Source: an uncultured Prevotella sp. (GTDB taxonomy: Bacteria; Bacteroidota; Bacteroidia; Bacteroidales; Bacteroidaceae). From it: a stretch of DNA of 12,272 nucleotides. The notes under the pieces were generated by a model. That model saw only the letters and a program-made list of their open reading frames with translations, was not told the DNA's origin and ran no database searches. Location of the stretch: NCBI GenBank assembly GCA_927910885.1, contig CAKMOD010000037.1:1-12272 (forward strand), read 5' to 3'. The translations under genes were made by a program, and so were the position numbers. Below are positions 1 through 7,014 of the stretch, piece by piece (position 1 is the first letter of the stretch; each line of letters opens with the position of its first letter).

Positions 1-290
1 CATAATTGGCAAATAAAGACAGAAGGACAGAAGACAGAAGTGATGGGGAAAGACATAATGACAAAGGACAGAAGGTATAATGACATAAAAAACAGGAGCC
101 AGAATAGTGCTTAATGAAAAGACAGAATGACATAATGAACAAAGGTATAATGACAAAAGAAAAGACAGAATGTGCTTAATGAAAAGACAGAATGACATAA
201 TGAACAGAGACTATAATGACAAAAGAAAAGACAGAATGAATCTAAACAATATCATAATTTGAAAAGACAGGAGAAGGAGAAGACAGAGTA
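1..290. repeat. Degenerate purine-rich repeat field
   Basis: This stretch is built from variants of GACAGAATGACATAATGA and GGACAGAAG. It includes a clear near-tandem duplication of about 65 bases. The 34 bases at 108-141 recur exactly at 173-206, and the 27 bases at 146-172 recur exactly at 212-238, so the period is 65-66. Single words such as AAAGACAG continue to about 290. No gene is visible: the region is A/G rich on one strand and dense in stops. It resembles the low-complexity intergenic repeats common in Prevotella and Bacteroides genomes. Its function is unknown. Confidence 0.8.
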
Positions 291-293
291 ACA

Positions 294-323
294 GGTTAAC
301 ATTTAACCCTAATGCGGGCATTA
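294..323. other. Two adjacent short dyads
   Basis: GGTTAA (294-299) and TTAACC (303-308) form a perfect 6-bp dyad with a 3-base centre. It is followed directly by TAATGC (310-315), GG, and GCATTA (318-323), a second perfect 6-bp dyad. Back-to-back dyads could be protein-binding sites or small hairpins. They lie about 200 bases before the nearest promoter, so a direct operator role is doubtful. Confidence 0.35.
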
Positions 324-454
324 AAGCCTAAATATATTGTGACTTAATGAGATTTGAGTTTATTTCATAGACAAGAAGAAATCACTGTAAAAGACTTCTA
401 TTATTATTATTTTCAAGGATTTGTGTTTGTTGATTATTACCCGTTTCTGTCAAG

Positions 455-490
455 AGGGGTATCGAAGTCAACCCCTTTGAGGTTAGGGGT
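455..490 (+). other. Mutually exclusive small hairpins
   Basis: AGGGGT at 455-460 and again at 485-490 flank ACCCCT at 471-476. The middle segment can pair with either flank (6 bp; loops of 10 and 8 bases), so two alternative hairpins are possible. They sit just upstream of the promoter at 527-556 and would be transcribed only from a more distal start, for which no consensus promoter was seen. The stems are short, so this may be chance. Confidence 0.3.
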
Positions 491-526
491 GTTTAGTTTC
501 TCCCATCAACAAAAACTAATAAAACC

Positions 527-556
527 TTTGATAATTCAGAATAATGTTTACCTTTG
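527..556 (+). promoter_or_regulatory. Bacteroidetes-type promoter for the small membrane-protein gene
   Basis: TTTG at 527-530 is followed by an 18-base spacer and TACCTTTG at 549-556. This matches the Bacteroidetes sigma-ABfr pattern TTTG-N(about 19)-TAnnTTTG. Transcription would start near 563, giving a leader of about 150 bases before the ATG at 711. A 5-bp hairpin, GGGAT (659-663) with ATCCC (668-672), lies in that leader. It is the cleanest promoter in the window. Confidence 0.65.
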
Positions 557-710
557 CAGGGGGTAATCATTAACAGAATACTAACGTAACGTGTTGGCAG
601 GCAATAATAAATGTACGGAGCATTCTCATCTTTACCTACTTTCAAACACCTATAGACAGGGATGCTTATCCCCAAGCTTAGAGAAGTATAATCTTATAAA
701 ACAAGCAATT

Positions 711-992
711 ATGAAGGAAAAACTCATGCCATACAGATGGATAGCTTACGTGTTAATGTGGTATATCTTTCATCTGTCTCCTGCCTATCTCAGAATGGCT
801 TATACGTCAGAAGAATATCTCATAACGAGTTTCCTAATATCAGTAGTGGTAATTCTCTTTTGTTCTTACAAATTTGGTTCAGAGAAAGGAAAGGTTCTTG
901 GCATACTGATGTTTTTAGTTGGTGGGCTTATCGACGTATTTGTTGCGCTTATGCCATATATCGTATTTTTGGGATTGAACTGGGATGATTAA
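711..992 (+). CDS. Small predicted integral membrane protein (93 aa), family not recognised
   Basis: I do not recognise the family. From the ATG at 711 it is 93 residues with three hydrophobic stretches, about 9-28, 36-53 and 61-89, separated by short charged loops (around RMAYTSEE and KFGSEKGK), and an acidic C-terminus NWDD. There is no cleavable signal peptide and no catalytic motif. The frame stays open upstream to a GTG at 591, but the extra 40 residues are polar and unlike the rest, so the ATG after the A/T-rich sequence at 691-710 is preferred; an ATG at 726 is also possible. A good promoter at 527-556 points into it. It is alone on the plus strand and is not part of the sugar cluster. 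The nearest clear terminator is at 1324-1360. Confidence 0.55.
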   Translation: MKEKLMPYRWIAYVLMWYIFHLSPAYLRMAYTSEEYLITSFLISVVVILFCSYKFGSEKGKVLGILMFLVGGLIDVFVALMPYIVFLGLNWDD

Positions 993-1323
993 CTCTTTAG
1001 ATTTATATTCCAGCTTTTTTTATTCCTATTTTTTGTTACTTAAGAGCTGTCCAAATAGCACAATGAAATATATATTCCCCCAAAACAGTGTGTTCTTTCG
1101 TCTCATTCAGCCCTTAATTACATCGTTAGAACCGCTCACACTGTTTGAATTTTCCTTACAAAAACAAAGAACCAACACTCTTAAAATCACCCCAAAAGAG
1201 CCTTTACTTTTACCTTCATAACCAACAGAGAATCAATAAGTTGTAAAACTGTGCAAGAAAAGGTGCTTAATTGGACTCCAAAAGGGCGTTAGTAAGGGCG
1301 CAAAAGGGCATCTTTTAGAAACG
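993..1323. other. Gene-free interval with short GGGC repeats
   Basis: There is no credible gene here. The open frame at 985-1221 overlaps the end of the membrane-protein gene and encodes a low-complexity, Ser/Leu/Phe-rich peptide without family features. T-rich runs near 1016-1037 may help end plus-strand transcription. At 1280-1309 the word AAGGGC occurs three times (1282-1287, 1294-1299, 1304-1309), two of them as AAAAGGGC, leading straight into the terminator hairpin. This 1260-1360 block has the look of an interspersed intergenic element. Confidence 0.5.
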
Positions 1324-1360
1324 AAAAGAGCATGAATTGAAAGCCAATTCATGCTCTTTT
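1324..1360. terminator. Strong bidirectional intrinsic terminator
   Basis: A perfect 16-bp stem has arms AAAAGAGCATGAATTG (1324-1339) and CAATTCATGCTCTTTT (1345-1360) around the 5-base loop AAAGC, with TATTTT after it. The A run in the left arm gives a U run on the minus strand, so it can work both ways. It would end the minus-strand sugar cluster about 160 bases after the transporter stop, and plus-strand transcripts from the small membrane-protein gene. Confidence 0.85.
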
Positions 1361-1458
1361 TATTTTAAGACTTGATTTTTATTTACAATATAGAGGTAGT
1401 GAAAGGGGAAAAGTAGAATATTATATTATGCAAAGAAACAAGTGTAAACAGTGTTGTC

Positions 1459-1515
1459 TTAACTCCTCTAACTCCATTTAACTCCTTAACTCCACATCAA
1501 TTCCTCCTTAACTCC
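1459..1515. repeat. TTAACTCC short repeats downstream of the transporter
   Basis: The octamer (T/C)TAACTCC occurs five times, at 1459, 1468, 1478, 1486 and 1508, with spacing of 8-22 bases. On the minus strand it reads as GGAGTTAA repeats immediately after the transporter stop codon. The words are unrelated to those of the field at 1-290. Function unknown; similar GGAGTTAA strings are familiar from Prevotella/Bacteroides intergenic DNA (from memory, not checked). Confidence 0.75.
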
Positions 1516-1522
1516 TCAATCC

Positions 1523-2740
1523 CTACTTCTTCGTACGAATCTTGTAGCCTGCGAGTCCGTAGTAAAGGATGAAGAGGAAACAAGGAACGCTGACCCAGTA
1601 AGAGGTTTGGAAAGAGGTTGCATCCTGTACCACACCACGCAACCAAGGCATAACAGCACCACCAGCAATCGCCATTGTCAGCAAAGAAGCACCAGACTTA
1701 GTGAACTTGCCAAGGTCTGCCATTGCCAAAGGCCACAACGCTGGCCACATCAATGAACAACCTAATGCCATCAAGAAGATGCAATAAACAGAGATAACTG
1801 GATCTGGCACTACGGCTACAGCCACACTACCCACGAGGGCTATGATAGCACAGATACGCATTGCAGCTGCCTGAGAGAGGTAACGTGGGATGAAGATTAC
1901 ACCACAGATGTAACCCACAATCATACCCACAGAAGGGATAAATCCGTACTTATCACCCTCCAAACCTAATGACTGTGCGTAACCCGTTGCCGTAGCGAGC
2001 GAGATTGTCTCTACACCCACATAGAGGAAGAGTGCCAAACAGCCCAACAACAAGTGTGGGAACTGCAAAATACTTGTCTTACCCTCAGCGTATGAGTTAG
2101 CTGCTGCCTCCTCACCGTCCTCGCTATCGTCCTCACCTGCTGCCTTTACGTCTGGCAGTGGAGCCATCAAAGCGATAACACCCAAGAGCAAGAAAATACC
2201 GATGATAATGGTGAATGGCATATAAAGGTCGCTGAGCTGTGTATCGCCAATACCCTTACCAATCACCAAAGTGATGAAGAGGGTTGTCACTGGCCAAGCC
2301 AATTTATTGCTGATACCCATGCAAGAGATACGACGTACAGCCGAGTCCATAGGACCAAGAATGGTCACGTATGGATTGACTGATGCCTGCAAAACGGCAT
2401 TGGCAGCACCACTCACGAAACTCGCAATGAGGAACCATGTCAGAGAGTTCTGCTTTGCTGCAAGGATGAAAAGTCCAAAAGCTGCGGCAAAGATAGCGAA
2501 CGACAAAGCCATCGTACGCTTATAACCGATTGCCTTAATACAATGGGTTGCAGGAATACCGAACAAGAGGAACGGAATAAAAGTCGCTGCAAGCAACAGA
2601 CTTGAAGCCGCACCAGAGATGTGCATTGACTTCTCTAATACTGGCATCAAATAAGAGTTGATACCCAAGGCAAAGCCAATAGAGAAGAAGAATAAGCCGA
2701 TAATGGCTAAAGGAAATAGATAGTTATTTTTTTGTTTCAT
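1523..2740 (-). CDS. MFS sugar transporter, FucP/GluP (fucose/glucose/galactose) family
   Basis: This 405-residue inner-membrane protein belongs to the fucose:H+ symporter family of the major facilitator superfamily and has about 12 hydrophobic segments. Family signatures include NPYVTILGP (122-130) followed by SAVRRISCMGISNKLA, YVGVET near 240-245, and SLMWPALWPLAMADLGKFTK (329-348) followed by MAIAGGAVMP. These fit the glucose/galactose (GluP-like) branch better than true FucP. Aligned from memory to E. coli FucP, the proton-coupling residues D46 and E135 correspond to S29 and Q118 here, so coupling or substrate may differ. An acidic loop (about 200-212, GEDDSEDGEE) joins the two halves. 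It is the last gene of the minus-strand cluster, 374 bases after the beta-galactosidase. Likely role: import of a released hexose or L-fucose; which one cannot be read from sequence. The ATG start has no Shine-Dalgarno, as usual in this phylum. Confidence 0.9.
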   Translation of the reverse strand: MKQKNNYLFPLAIIGLFFFSIGFALGINSYLMPVLEKSMHISGAASSLLLAATFIPFLLFGIPATHCIKAIGYKRTMALSFAIFAAAFGLFILAAKQNSLTWFLIASFVSGAANAVLQASVNPYVTILGPMDSAVRRISCMGISNKLAWPVTTLFITLVIGKGIGDTQLSDLYMPFTIIIGIFLLLGVIALMAPLPDVKAAGEDDSEDGEEAAANSYAEGKTSILQFPHLLLGCLALFLYVGVETISLATATGYAQSLGLEGDKYGFIPSVGMIVGYICGVIFIPRYLSQAAAMRICAIIALVGSVAVAVVPDPVISVYCIFLMALGCSLMWPALWPLAMADLGKFTKSGASLLTMAIAGGAVMPWLRGVVQDATSFQTSYWVSVPCFLFILYYGLAGYKIRTKK

Positions 2741-2820
2741 AATAAAGATATGTTTTATTTACTACTTCATAATAAGCATTTAAGCGTTCTTTCTCCCTTT
2801 CGGAGTCATCGCTTGTCTGC

Positions 2821-2881
2821 GTGCTAAGCCTCCGCACCAATAGTGTTTACCATCCGCACGCCATGTGCTAAGCCTCCGCAC
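2821..2881. repeat. 17-base direct repeat pair GTGCTAAGCCTCCGCAC
   Basis: The same 17 bases occur exactly at 2821-2837 and 2865-2881, 44 bases apart. Each copy begins GTGC and ends GCAC, so each can fold on itself (4 bp). In addition GCGTGC (2819-2824) is the inverse of GCACGC (2856-2861). It looks like an interspersed intergenic repeat unit rather than coding sequence. Confidence 0.75.
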
Positions 2882-2979
2882 ATACATTGACAACGGAAAG
2901 AGGAGTGCATTATTATAGTGTAGACTTACTTTATCACTCAATATTCGTATTTTAGTTTACCAGTGGGATTCCCCTTTTA

Positions 2980-3035
2980 AATCCCAATCGGTCATTAGAC
3001 ACAAAATATTTAGACACTTATAACCGATTTGGATT
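2980..3035. other. Inverted repeat with 13-base arms
   Basis: AATCCCAATCGGT (2980-2992) and ACCGATTTGGATT (3023-3035) are inverse complements with one mismatch, enclosing 30 A/T-rich bases. It is a possible stem in the transporter leader or beta-galactosidase trailer. Confidence 0.5.
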
Positions 3036-3045
3036 GAATTGTAAA

Positions 3046-3071
3046 GACGCACGAACGTACATCCGTGCGTC
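3046..3071. other. Perfect 8-bp GC-rich hairpin
   Basis: GACGCACG (3046-3053) and CGTGCGTC (3064-3071) pair perfectly around a 10-base loop. There is no U run on either side, so a processing or stability hairpin is more likely than a terminator. Similar GACGCACG/CGTGCGTC hairpins are, as far as I recall, scattered in Prevotella intergenic DNA. Confidence 0.6.
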
Positions 3072-3078
3072 CCTACCC

Positions 3079-3109
3079 TACTGTCAAGTCTTTCTCACTT
3101 GAAACAGTA
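3079..3109 (-). other. Stem-loop just after the beta-galactosidase stop
   Basis: TACTGTCAAGT (3079-3089) pairs with ACTTG (3097-3101) and ACAGTA (3104-3109), giving 11 bp with a 2-base bulge and a 7-base loop. It starts 6 bases after the beta-galactosidase stop codon in the direction of transcription. It lacks a following U run, so it is a likely 3'-end stabiliser or partial terminator, not a classic terminator. Confidence 0.5.
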
Positions 3110-3114
3110 GTACG

Positions 3115-6100
3115 TTAGTTTGCTATAACTTTACCACCCTGAATATAGAGTCCTTTGGCAGGAGCTTCAGGGAGTCTACGACCCGAGAGGTCGTAGACTT
3201 GTGTGGTTGTTGTCGATGGATTTATTACGGCAGAGATTCCGTTAGCGGTATCATCTGCCGCTTCTGAAAAAGGGATGAAACGCACGGTGTTAGTGTATTT
3301 CTTGCCCTGCTGAACCTTATACTCATTCAATGGACCAGGACCACATGAGCCGTTACCCACACCCTGCTGGATAGCATCAAAGTGAGCTACGGTGCGATTG
3401 CTTGCTGGCAACTCCCATTCGTGGCGTGAATCGCGCATCTCTCTTTCTGTCCAAGGCGTCAGAGAGAAGGCTACATCGCCCGCTGTCACTACCTTCACAC
3501 CATTGCCCTCGTTGTTTGTGAGGGTGAACCAACGAAGACCAAGGCGATTGCCGTTGCTCTGTGGGTGTGCGAATGGCTCGTACATATCCTTTACAGAGGT
3601 CTCATAGATACCGAAGTCGGCACCATCGAGACGGTCAACATAGTTTGCCAACGGTCCACGAGCATAGTAGCGTACCTTTGACAATTCGCTTGGGAAGCCC
3701 AGCGCGAAGCCTAAACGTCTTGCACCATTGCCCTGCGCCTCATACGAACTGGTGAGGTCGATGGTACCGTTAGCATGGATAGTGTACTTATAAGTAGCTT
3801 TGCAGTAGTTGCCGTTCTGTGTAACGTTCACCGTAGCTGTCTTACCATCGCCAGAGAGCTGGAAGGTAGCAGACTGTGAGATAACACCATTATCGGTAGG
3901 ACCATTGTGATAAGCCTCCATCGGACCATCATTCTCAATCCAACGATAACGCTCGAAACGTGGACCCTCATTCTGTACAAAGAGGTCCTTACCCTCGTAT
4001 GACCAAACAGAGATATTACCCTGTCCGTCGAATGTAACCTTCTGCTTGCCGTTTGCATAGGTGTAACCACCATCTGCATTCTTAGTAGCATGGAGGGCAT
4101 CAGCCGTCGTATTGTCAACAGCTGGGAGAACCTCTGTGCGCTGTGCCAACTGCTGCTGGAACTCAGCTACAGGATAGTCACGATCGCACCAGTTGGTTGC
4201 CTCCTTCGTATAGAGTGCAATATTGAGGAAGAGTTCCTTACCTGCATAGGCAGCAGGGTTGTATTTCAAATCAACAGTCTGCGTAGCACCTGCAGCGCAG
4301 TTGAGCTTCTTGAAAGTACCGTCCTGTACTGGCTTACCATCAGCGAGGAGAGTCCACTTAAGATAGAACTGGTCGAGGTTGCGGTCGAGATACTTATTAG
4401 TCAACTTCACCTGACGGCTGTCTTTGTTCAAGTTGAAGGCTACCCACTGGTAAACACGCTTCACCTCGTCTAACTCAGCACTCCATGCACGGTCTGCATT
4501 AACGAGTCCGTTGTTAACGAAGTTATACTGATGAGGACCCGGACGGTCGAAACCAGTGATGTAAGTAGGGAAGCCATTCTGTGTCAACTGGTTGTTACGA
4601 ATAGCATCGTAAGAGTAGATACTCTGGTCAACAAAGTCCCAGATACAGCCACCAACACCCATTGCAGAGCCTTCCATAGCCTCCCAATACTCGCGCAAGT
4701 TGCCCACAGCGTTACCCATAGCGTGAGCATACTCGCACATGAAGTAAGGCTTATTAGTGTTTGGATGGTTCACATCAGAAGTAACAGGACCCGTTGTTCC
4801 GCTGCGCCAGTCGTGCATTGCAGGGTACATGACAGAGTGAATATCAGTGCCCTCAGCCTTATCACGGGTTGAACCCTCATAGTGGATATAGCGGTTGTCG
4901 AGTTCTTTCACAGCGTTGTAAGCCGCCATGATATTCAGACCAGAGCCACTCTCGTTACCCAAACTCCAGAAGACAACACTTGGATGGTTGCGGTCGCGGA
5001 GGGTATTACGTACGTTACGGTCAACGATAGCACCGGTCCAATCTCTGTTATTGATGATTGTCTTTACGCCATCCCAGTTCTTGTGAAGCTCCATATCAGC
5101 CTCATCAACAACGAAGAGACCATAGTGGTCGAACATTGCCATCATCTTCGCATGACGTGGATAGTGGCTGGTACGGATGGTATTCATGTTAGACTGCTTC
5201 ATCAATGTGATATCCTTTAACATGAGGTCAGTACCAAAGGTGCGACCATGCAATGGGTCAGTGTCCTGTGTGTTAGTACCCTTGAGGTAAGTACGACGAC
5301 CGTTCACCTCAAGATAACCCTTGCTAAGATCAATCTTTCTAAAGCCATACTTTGTAGAGAAAGCCTCCTCTTCCTTGCCGTCTTGCGACTGGCTGAAGGT
5401 GAAGGTGTAGAGGGTTGGGGTCTCAGCTGACCAGAGTTTTACGCCAGAGAGCGTTCCGAAGTCAACAGTCTGTGTCTTCAAGCTGTCGCCAGCAGCAAAG
5501 ATAAAGTCAGACTTCATCTTCTTTAATTCCTTACCAGATGGGTCGAAGAGCGTAACAGTAACGGTCTTCTGTGCTGCTGTCTTATCACGATTGCAGACGG
5601 TAAGCTCTACGGATGTAGCTGCGCTACCCGTAGCAACGGTGGTAGCACCCGGTGTAACAGTAGACTTGATATAATGGTCTGCCAAGTAAGTCTTTGGTGT
5701 AGCCACGAGGTAAACATCACGATGAATACCACTCATGTGCCACATATCCTGCCCCTCAAGATAAGAGCCATCGGTCCAACGAATCACCTGTACGGCAACA
5801 TTGTTCTTACCAGTGCGTACGTATTTAGTAATATCAAACTCGCTGACATTGTTTGCTCCTTCGGTATAACCAATCTCATTGCCATTTACATAAACGTAAG
5901 CAGCAGAATAGATACCATCAAAGTGGAGGAAGACACGCTTATTCTCCCAGCCCTCAGGCAAGTTGAAATCGCGACGATAAGAACCCACTGAGTTCTTCAA
6001 ACCTGCCTTCATACGAATGTATGGCTGACGATCCTCAAATGGATAGTCTACATTCACGTACATTGGCTCACCATAGCCATTCATCTCAAGACAAGAAGGA

Positions 6101-6933
6101 ACATTGATTTCGTTCCACACTGAGCCCTCAGTGCTAACGCCATCGCCCCAGAAGTCATCCTTACCAAGCAAGACAGGCTTAGGACCCTCGCTCCAACGCA
6201 ACTTCCATGTACCATTGAGGCTAAGGTAGTTTGCACCCGTTGGTTCCAACCAAGGCTTGTTATAACGCTGACTGTCTGCCTTCATTGCCTTTGTTGATGG
6301 GTAAGGCATATAGGTTGCGTGTGCACGCTCCTTGTTGCGCTCATAGATCTTTGCATTCTCCCAGTCGCCTCCCTCAGGGATAACAACCGCAGGCACTTCT
6401 TTAAACTGGAGTGTAGCAGCAGAGGCTTCGCTGTTCTCATAACCGCAGTAATATCCGTTGACAGAAGAGATAGAACCTGTTGTTATGTAATAGGTCTGAC
6501 CGTTCTTTGCTGACACCGCACTGAGGCGATAACCATTGCCGTTCTTTGTGATATAAACCTGCTGATTAGGATTGGTGATGGTCTGACGCCATAAACAAGG
6601 CCATCCCCAAGTTTTATTTGGGTCATTGAGTGCCATGTCAAGGGCTTCCTCACCATCAGCATTCACAAACTGATAGCAGTCAGACTTACCAGCAACAGCA
6701 ACGAGTTTCCACTTCTGTGAGTCGTTGCCTTCAGTGTAAGTCTGGAACGCAAGTCCGGTGTCTCTTAACCAAGAATACTTATAGGGTGTGAGCACACTAT
6801 TGTTATCATACCCCAAAGAGATAAGATAGGTCTTACCATTCACTGGTTTGTCTCCCCAGTTTCCAGCCCACAGAGCTGTTGGCAGAAGTGCCATCAGCAA
6901 TGAGAGAAGACCATAATTTTTGATTGTTTTCAT
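3115..6933 (-). CDS. Secreted GH2 LacZ-type beta-galactosidase with N-terminal lectin-like module and sorting tail
   Basis: Hydrolyses terminal beta-galactosides, probably outside the cell or at its surface. I chose the ATG at 6933 (1272 aa) because it starts a clean signal peptide, MKTIKNYGLLSLLMALLPTALWA; the frame is open upstream to 6972. Order: signal 1-23; lectin-like module about 30-180 with QKW; GH2 jelly-roll about 235-415 (RWTDGSYLEGQDMWHMSG); Ig-like domain to about 530; TIM barrel about 531-830; LacZ domains 4 and 5 to about 1220; tail VYDLSGRRL, KGLYIQGGKVIAN. Acid/base is E661 (WSLGNESG) and nucleophile E734 (FMCEYAHAMGN). The Mg ligands (E615, H617) and the LacZ W568 equivalent (W765) are kept. 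The LacZ H357 equivalent is Q556, and W999 corresponds to C1197, so aglycone preference may differ from lactose. It lies 81 bases after the fucosidase and is probably co-transcribed with it. Confidence 0.93.
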   Translation of the reverse strand: MKTIKNYGLLSLLMALLPTALWAGNWGDKPVNGKTYLISLGYDNNSVLTPYKYSWLRDTGLAFQTYTEGNDSQKWKLVAVAGKSDCYQFVNADGEEALDMALNDPNKTWGWPCLWRQTITNPNQQVYITKNGNGYRLSAVSAKNGQTYYITTGSISSVNGYYCGYENSEASAATLQFKEVPAVVIPEGGDWENAKIYERNKERAHATYMPYPSTKAMKADSQRYNKPWLEPTGANYLSLNGTWKLRWSEGPKPVLLGKDDFWGDGVSTEGSVWNEINVPSCLEMNGYGEPMYVNVDYPFEDRQPYIRMKAGLKNSVGSYRRDFNLPEGWENKRVFLHFDGIYSAAYVYVNGNEIGYTEGANNVSEFDITKYVRTGKNNVAVQVIRWTDGSYLEGQDMWHMSGIHRDVYLVATPKTYLADHYIKSTVTPGATTVATGSAATSVELTVCNRDKTAAQKTVTVTLFDPSGKELKKMKSDFIFAAGDSLKTQTVDFGTLSGVKLWSAETPTLYTFTFSQSQDGKEEEAFSTKYGFRKIDLSKGYLEVNGRRTYLKGTNTQDTDPLHGRTFGTDLMLKDITLMKQSNMNTIRTSHYPRHAKMMAMFDHYGLFVVDEADMELHKNWDGVKTIINNRDWTGAIVDRNVRNTLRDRNHPSVVFWSLGNESGSGLNIMAAYNAVKELDNRYIHYEGSTRDKAEGTDIHSVMYPAMHDWRSGTTGPVTSDVNHPNTNKPYFMCEYAHAMGNAVGNLREYWEAMEGSAMGVGGCIWDFVDQSIYSYDAIRNNQLTQNGFPTYITGFDRPGPHQYNFVNNGLVNADRAWSAELDEVKRVYQWVAFNLNKDSRQVKLTNKYLDRNLDQFYLKWTLLADGKPVQDGTFKKLNCAAGATQTVDLKYNPAAYAGKELFLNIALYTKEATNWCDRDYPVAEFQQQLAQRTEVLPAVDNTTADALHATKNADGGYTYANGKQKVTFDGQGNISVWSYEGKDLFVQNEGPRFERYRWIENDGPMEAYHNGPTDNGVISQSATFQLSGDGKTATVNVTQNGNYCKATYKYTIHANGTIDLTSSYEAQGNGARRLGFALGFPSELSKVRYYARGPLANYVDRLDGADFGIYETSVKDMYEPFAHPQSNGNRLGLRWFTLTNNEGNGVKVVTAGDVAFSLTPWTEREMRDSRHEWELPASNRTVAHFDAIQQGVGNGSCGPGPLNEYKVQQGKKYTNTVRFIPFSEAADDTANGISAVINPSTTTTQVYDLSGRRLPEAPAKGLYIQGGKVIAN

Positions 6934-6965
6934 ATAAATGAAAGATAAATAGATGTTTTTAGTTG

Positions 6966-6999
6966 AACCCACACCTCAACCAAAGCCGAAGTGTGGGTT
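6966..6999 (-). other. Strong intercistronic hairpin between GH95 and GH2 genes
   Basis: On the transcribed (minus) strand AACCCACACTTCGGC pairs with GTTGAGGTGTGGGTT around a TTTG tetraloop. This gives 15 bp: the outer 9 are perfect, and the inner 6 include three G-U pairs that form only in the minus-strand RNA. It starts 15 bases after the fucosidase stop and ends 32 bases before the GH2 start. No U run follows (CAACTAAAAA), so it is better read as a processing, stability or partial attenuation element than as a full terminator. Confidence 0.65.
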
Positions 7000-7014
7000 A
7001 AATATATAACATAA

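Larger units (their letters stand above)
2741..3114. other. Gene-free gap between transporter and beta-galactosidase, rich in dyads
   Basis: No gene is visible in these 374 bases. The gap holds a 17-base direct repeat (2821-2837 and 2865-2881) and, nearer the beta-galactosidase stop, three separate inverted repeats (2980-3035, 3046-3071, 3079-3109). No clean TAnnTTTG promoter for the transporter was found on the minus strand, so read-through from the beta-galactosidase or a non-consensus promoter is likely. The structures may set the relative amount of transporter and enzyme RNA. Confidence 0.6.

Noticed and set aside
108..238. Possible CRISPR array in the left repeat field
   Set aside because: The two units are adjacent near-copies of about 65 bases without unique spacers, and no cas gene is present.
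354..675. Open frames at 354-566 (+) and 493-675 (-)
   Set aside because: They use TTG starts, overlap each other and the promoter, and their peptides lack recognisable features.
591..710. GTG start extending the small membrane protein by 40 residues
   Set aside because: The extra part is polar and unlike the membrane body, and the ATG at 711 follows an A/T-rich leader typical of the phylum. It cannot be excluded.
985..1221. Plus-strand 78-aa open frame overlapping the end of the small membrane-protein gene
   Set aside because: Low-complexity composition with no domain or membrane pattern; the overlap looks like chance.
3392..5991. Many plus-strand open frames opposite the GH2 gene
   Set aside because: Shadows of a well-supported long gene with intact catalytic motifs; none has a convincing protein signature. 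The same holds opposite the GH95, transporter and 431-aa genes.
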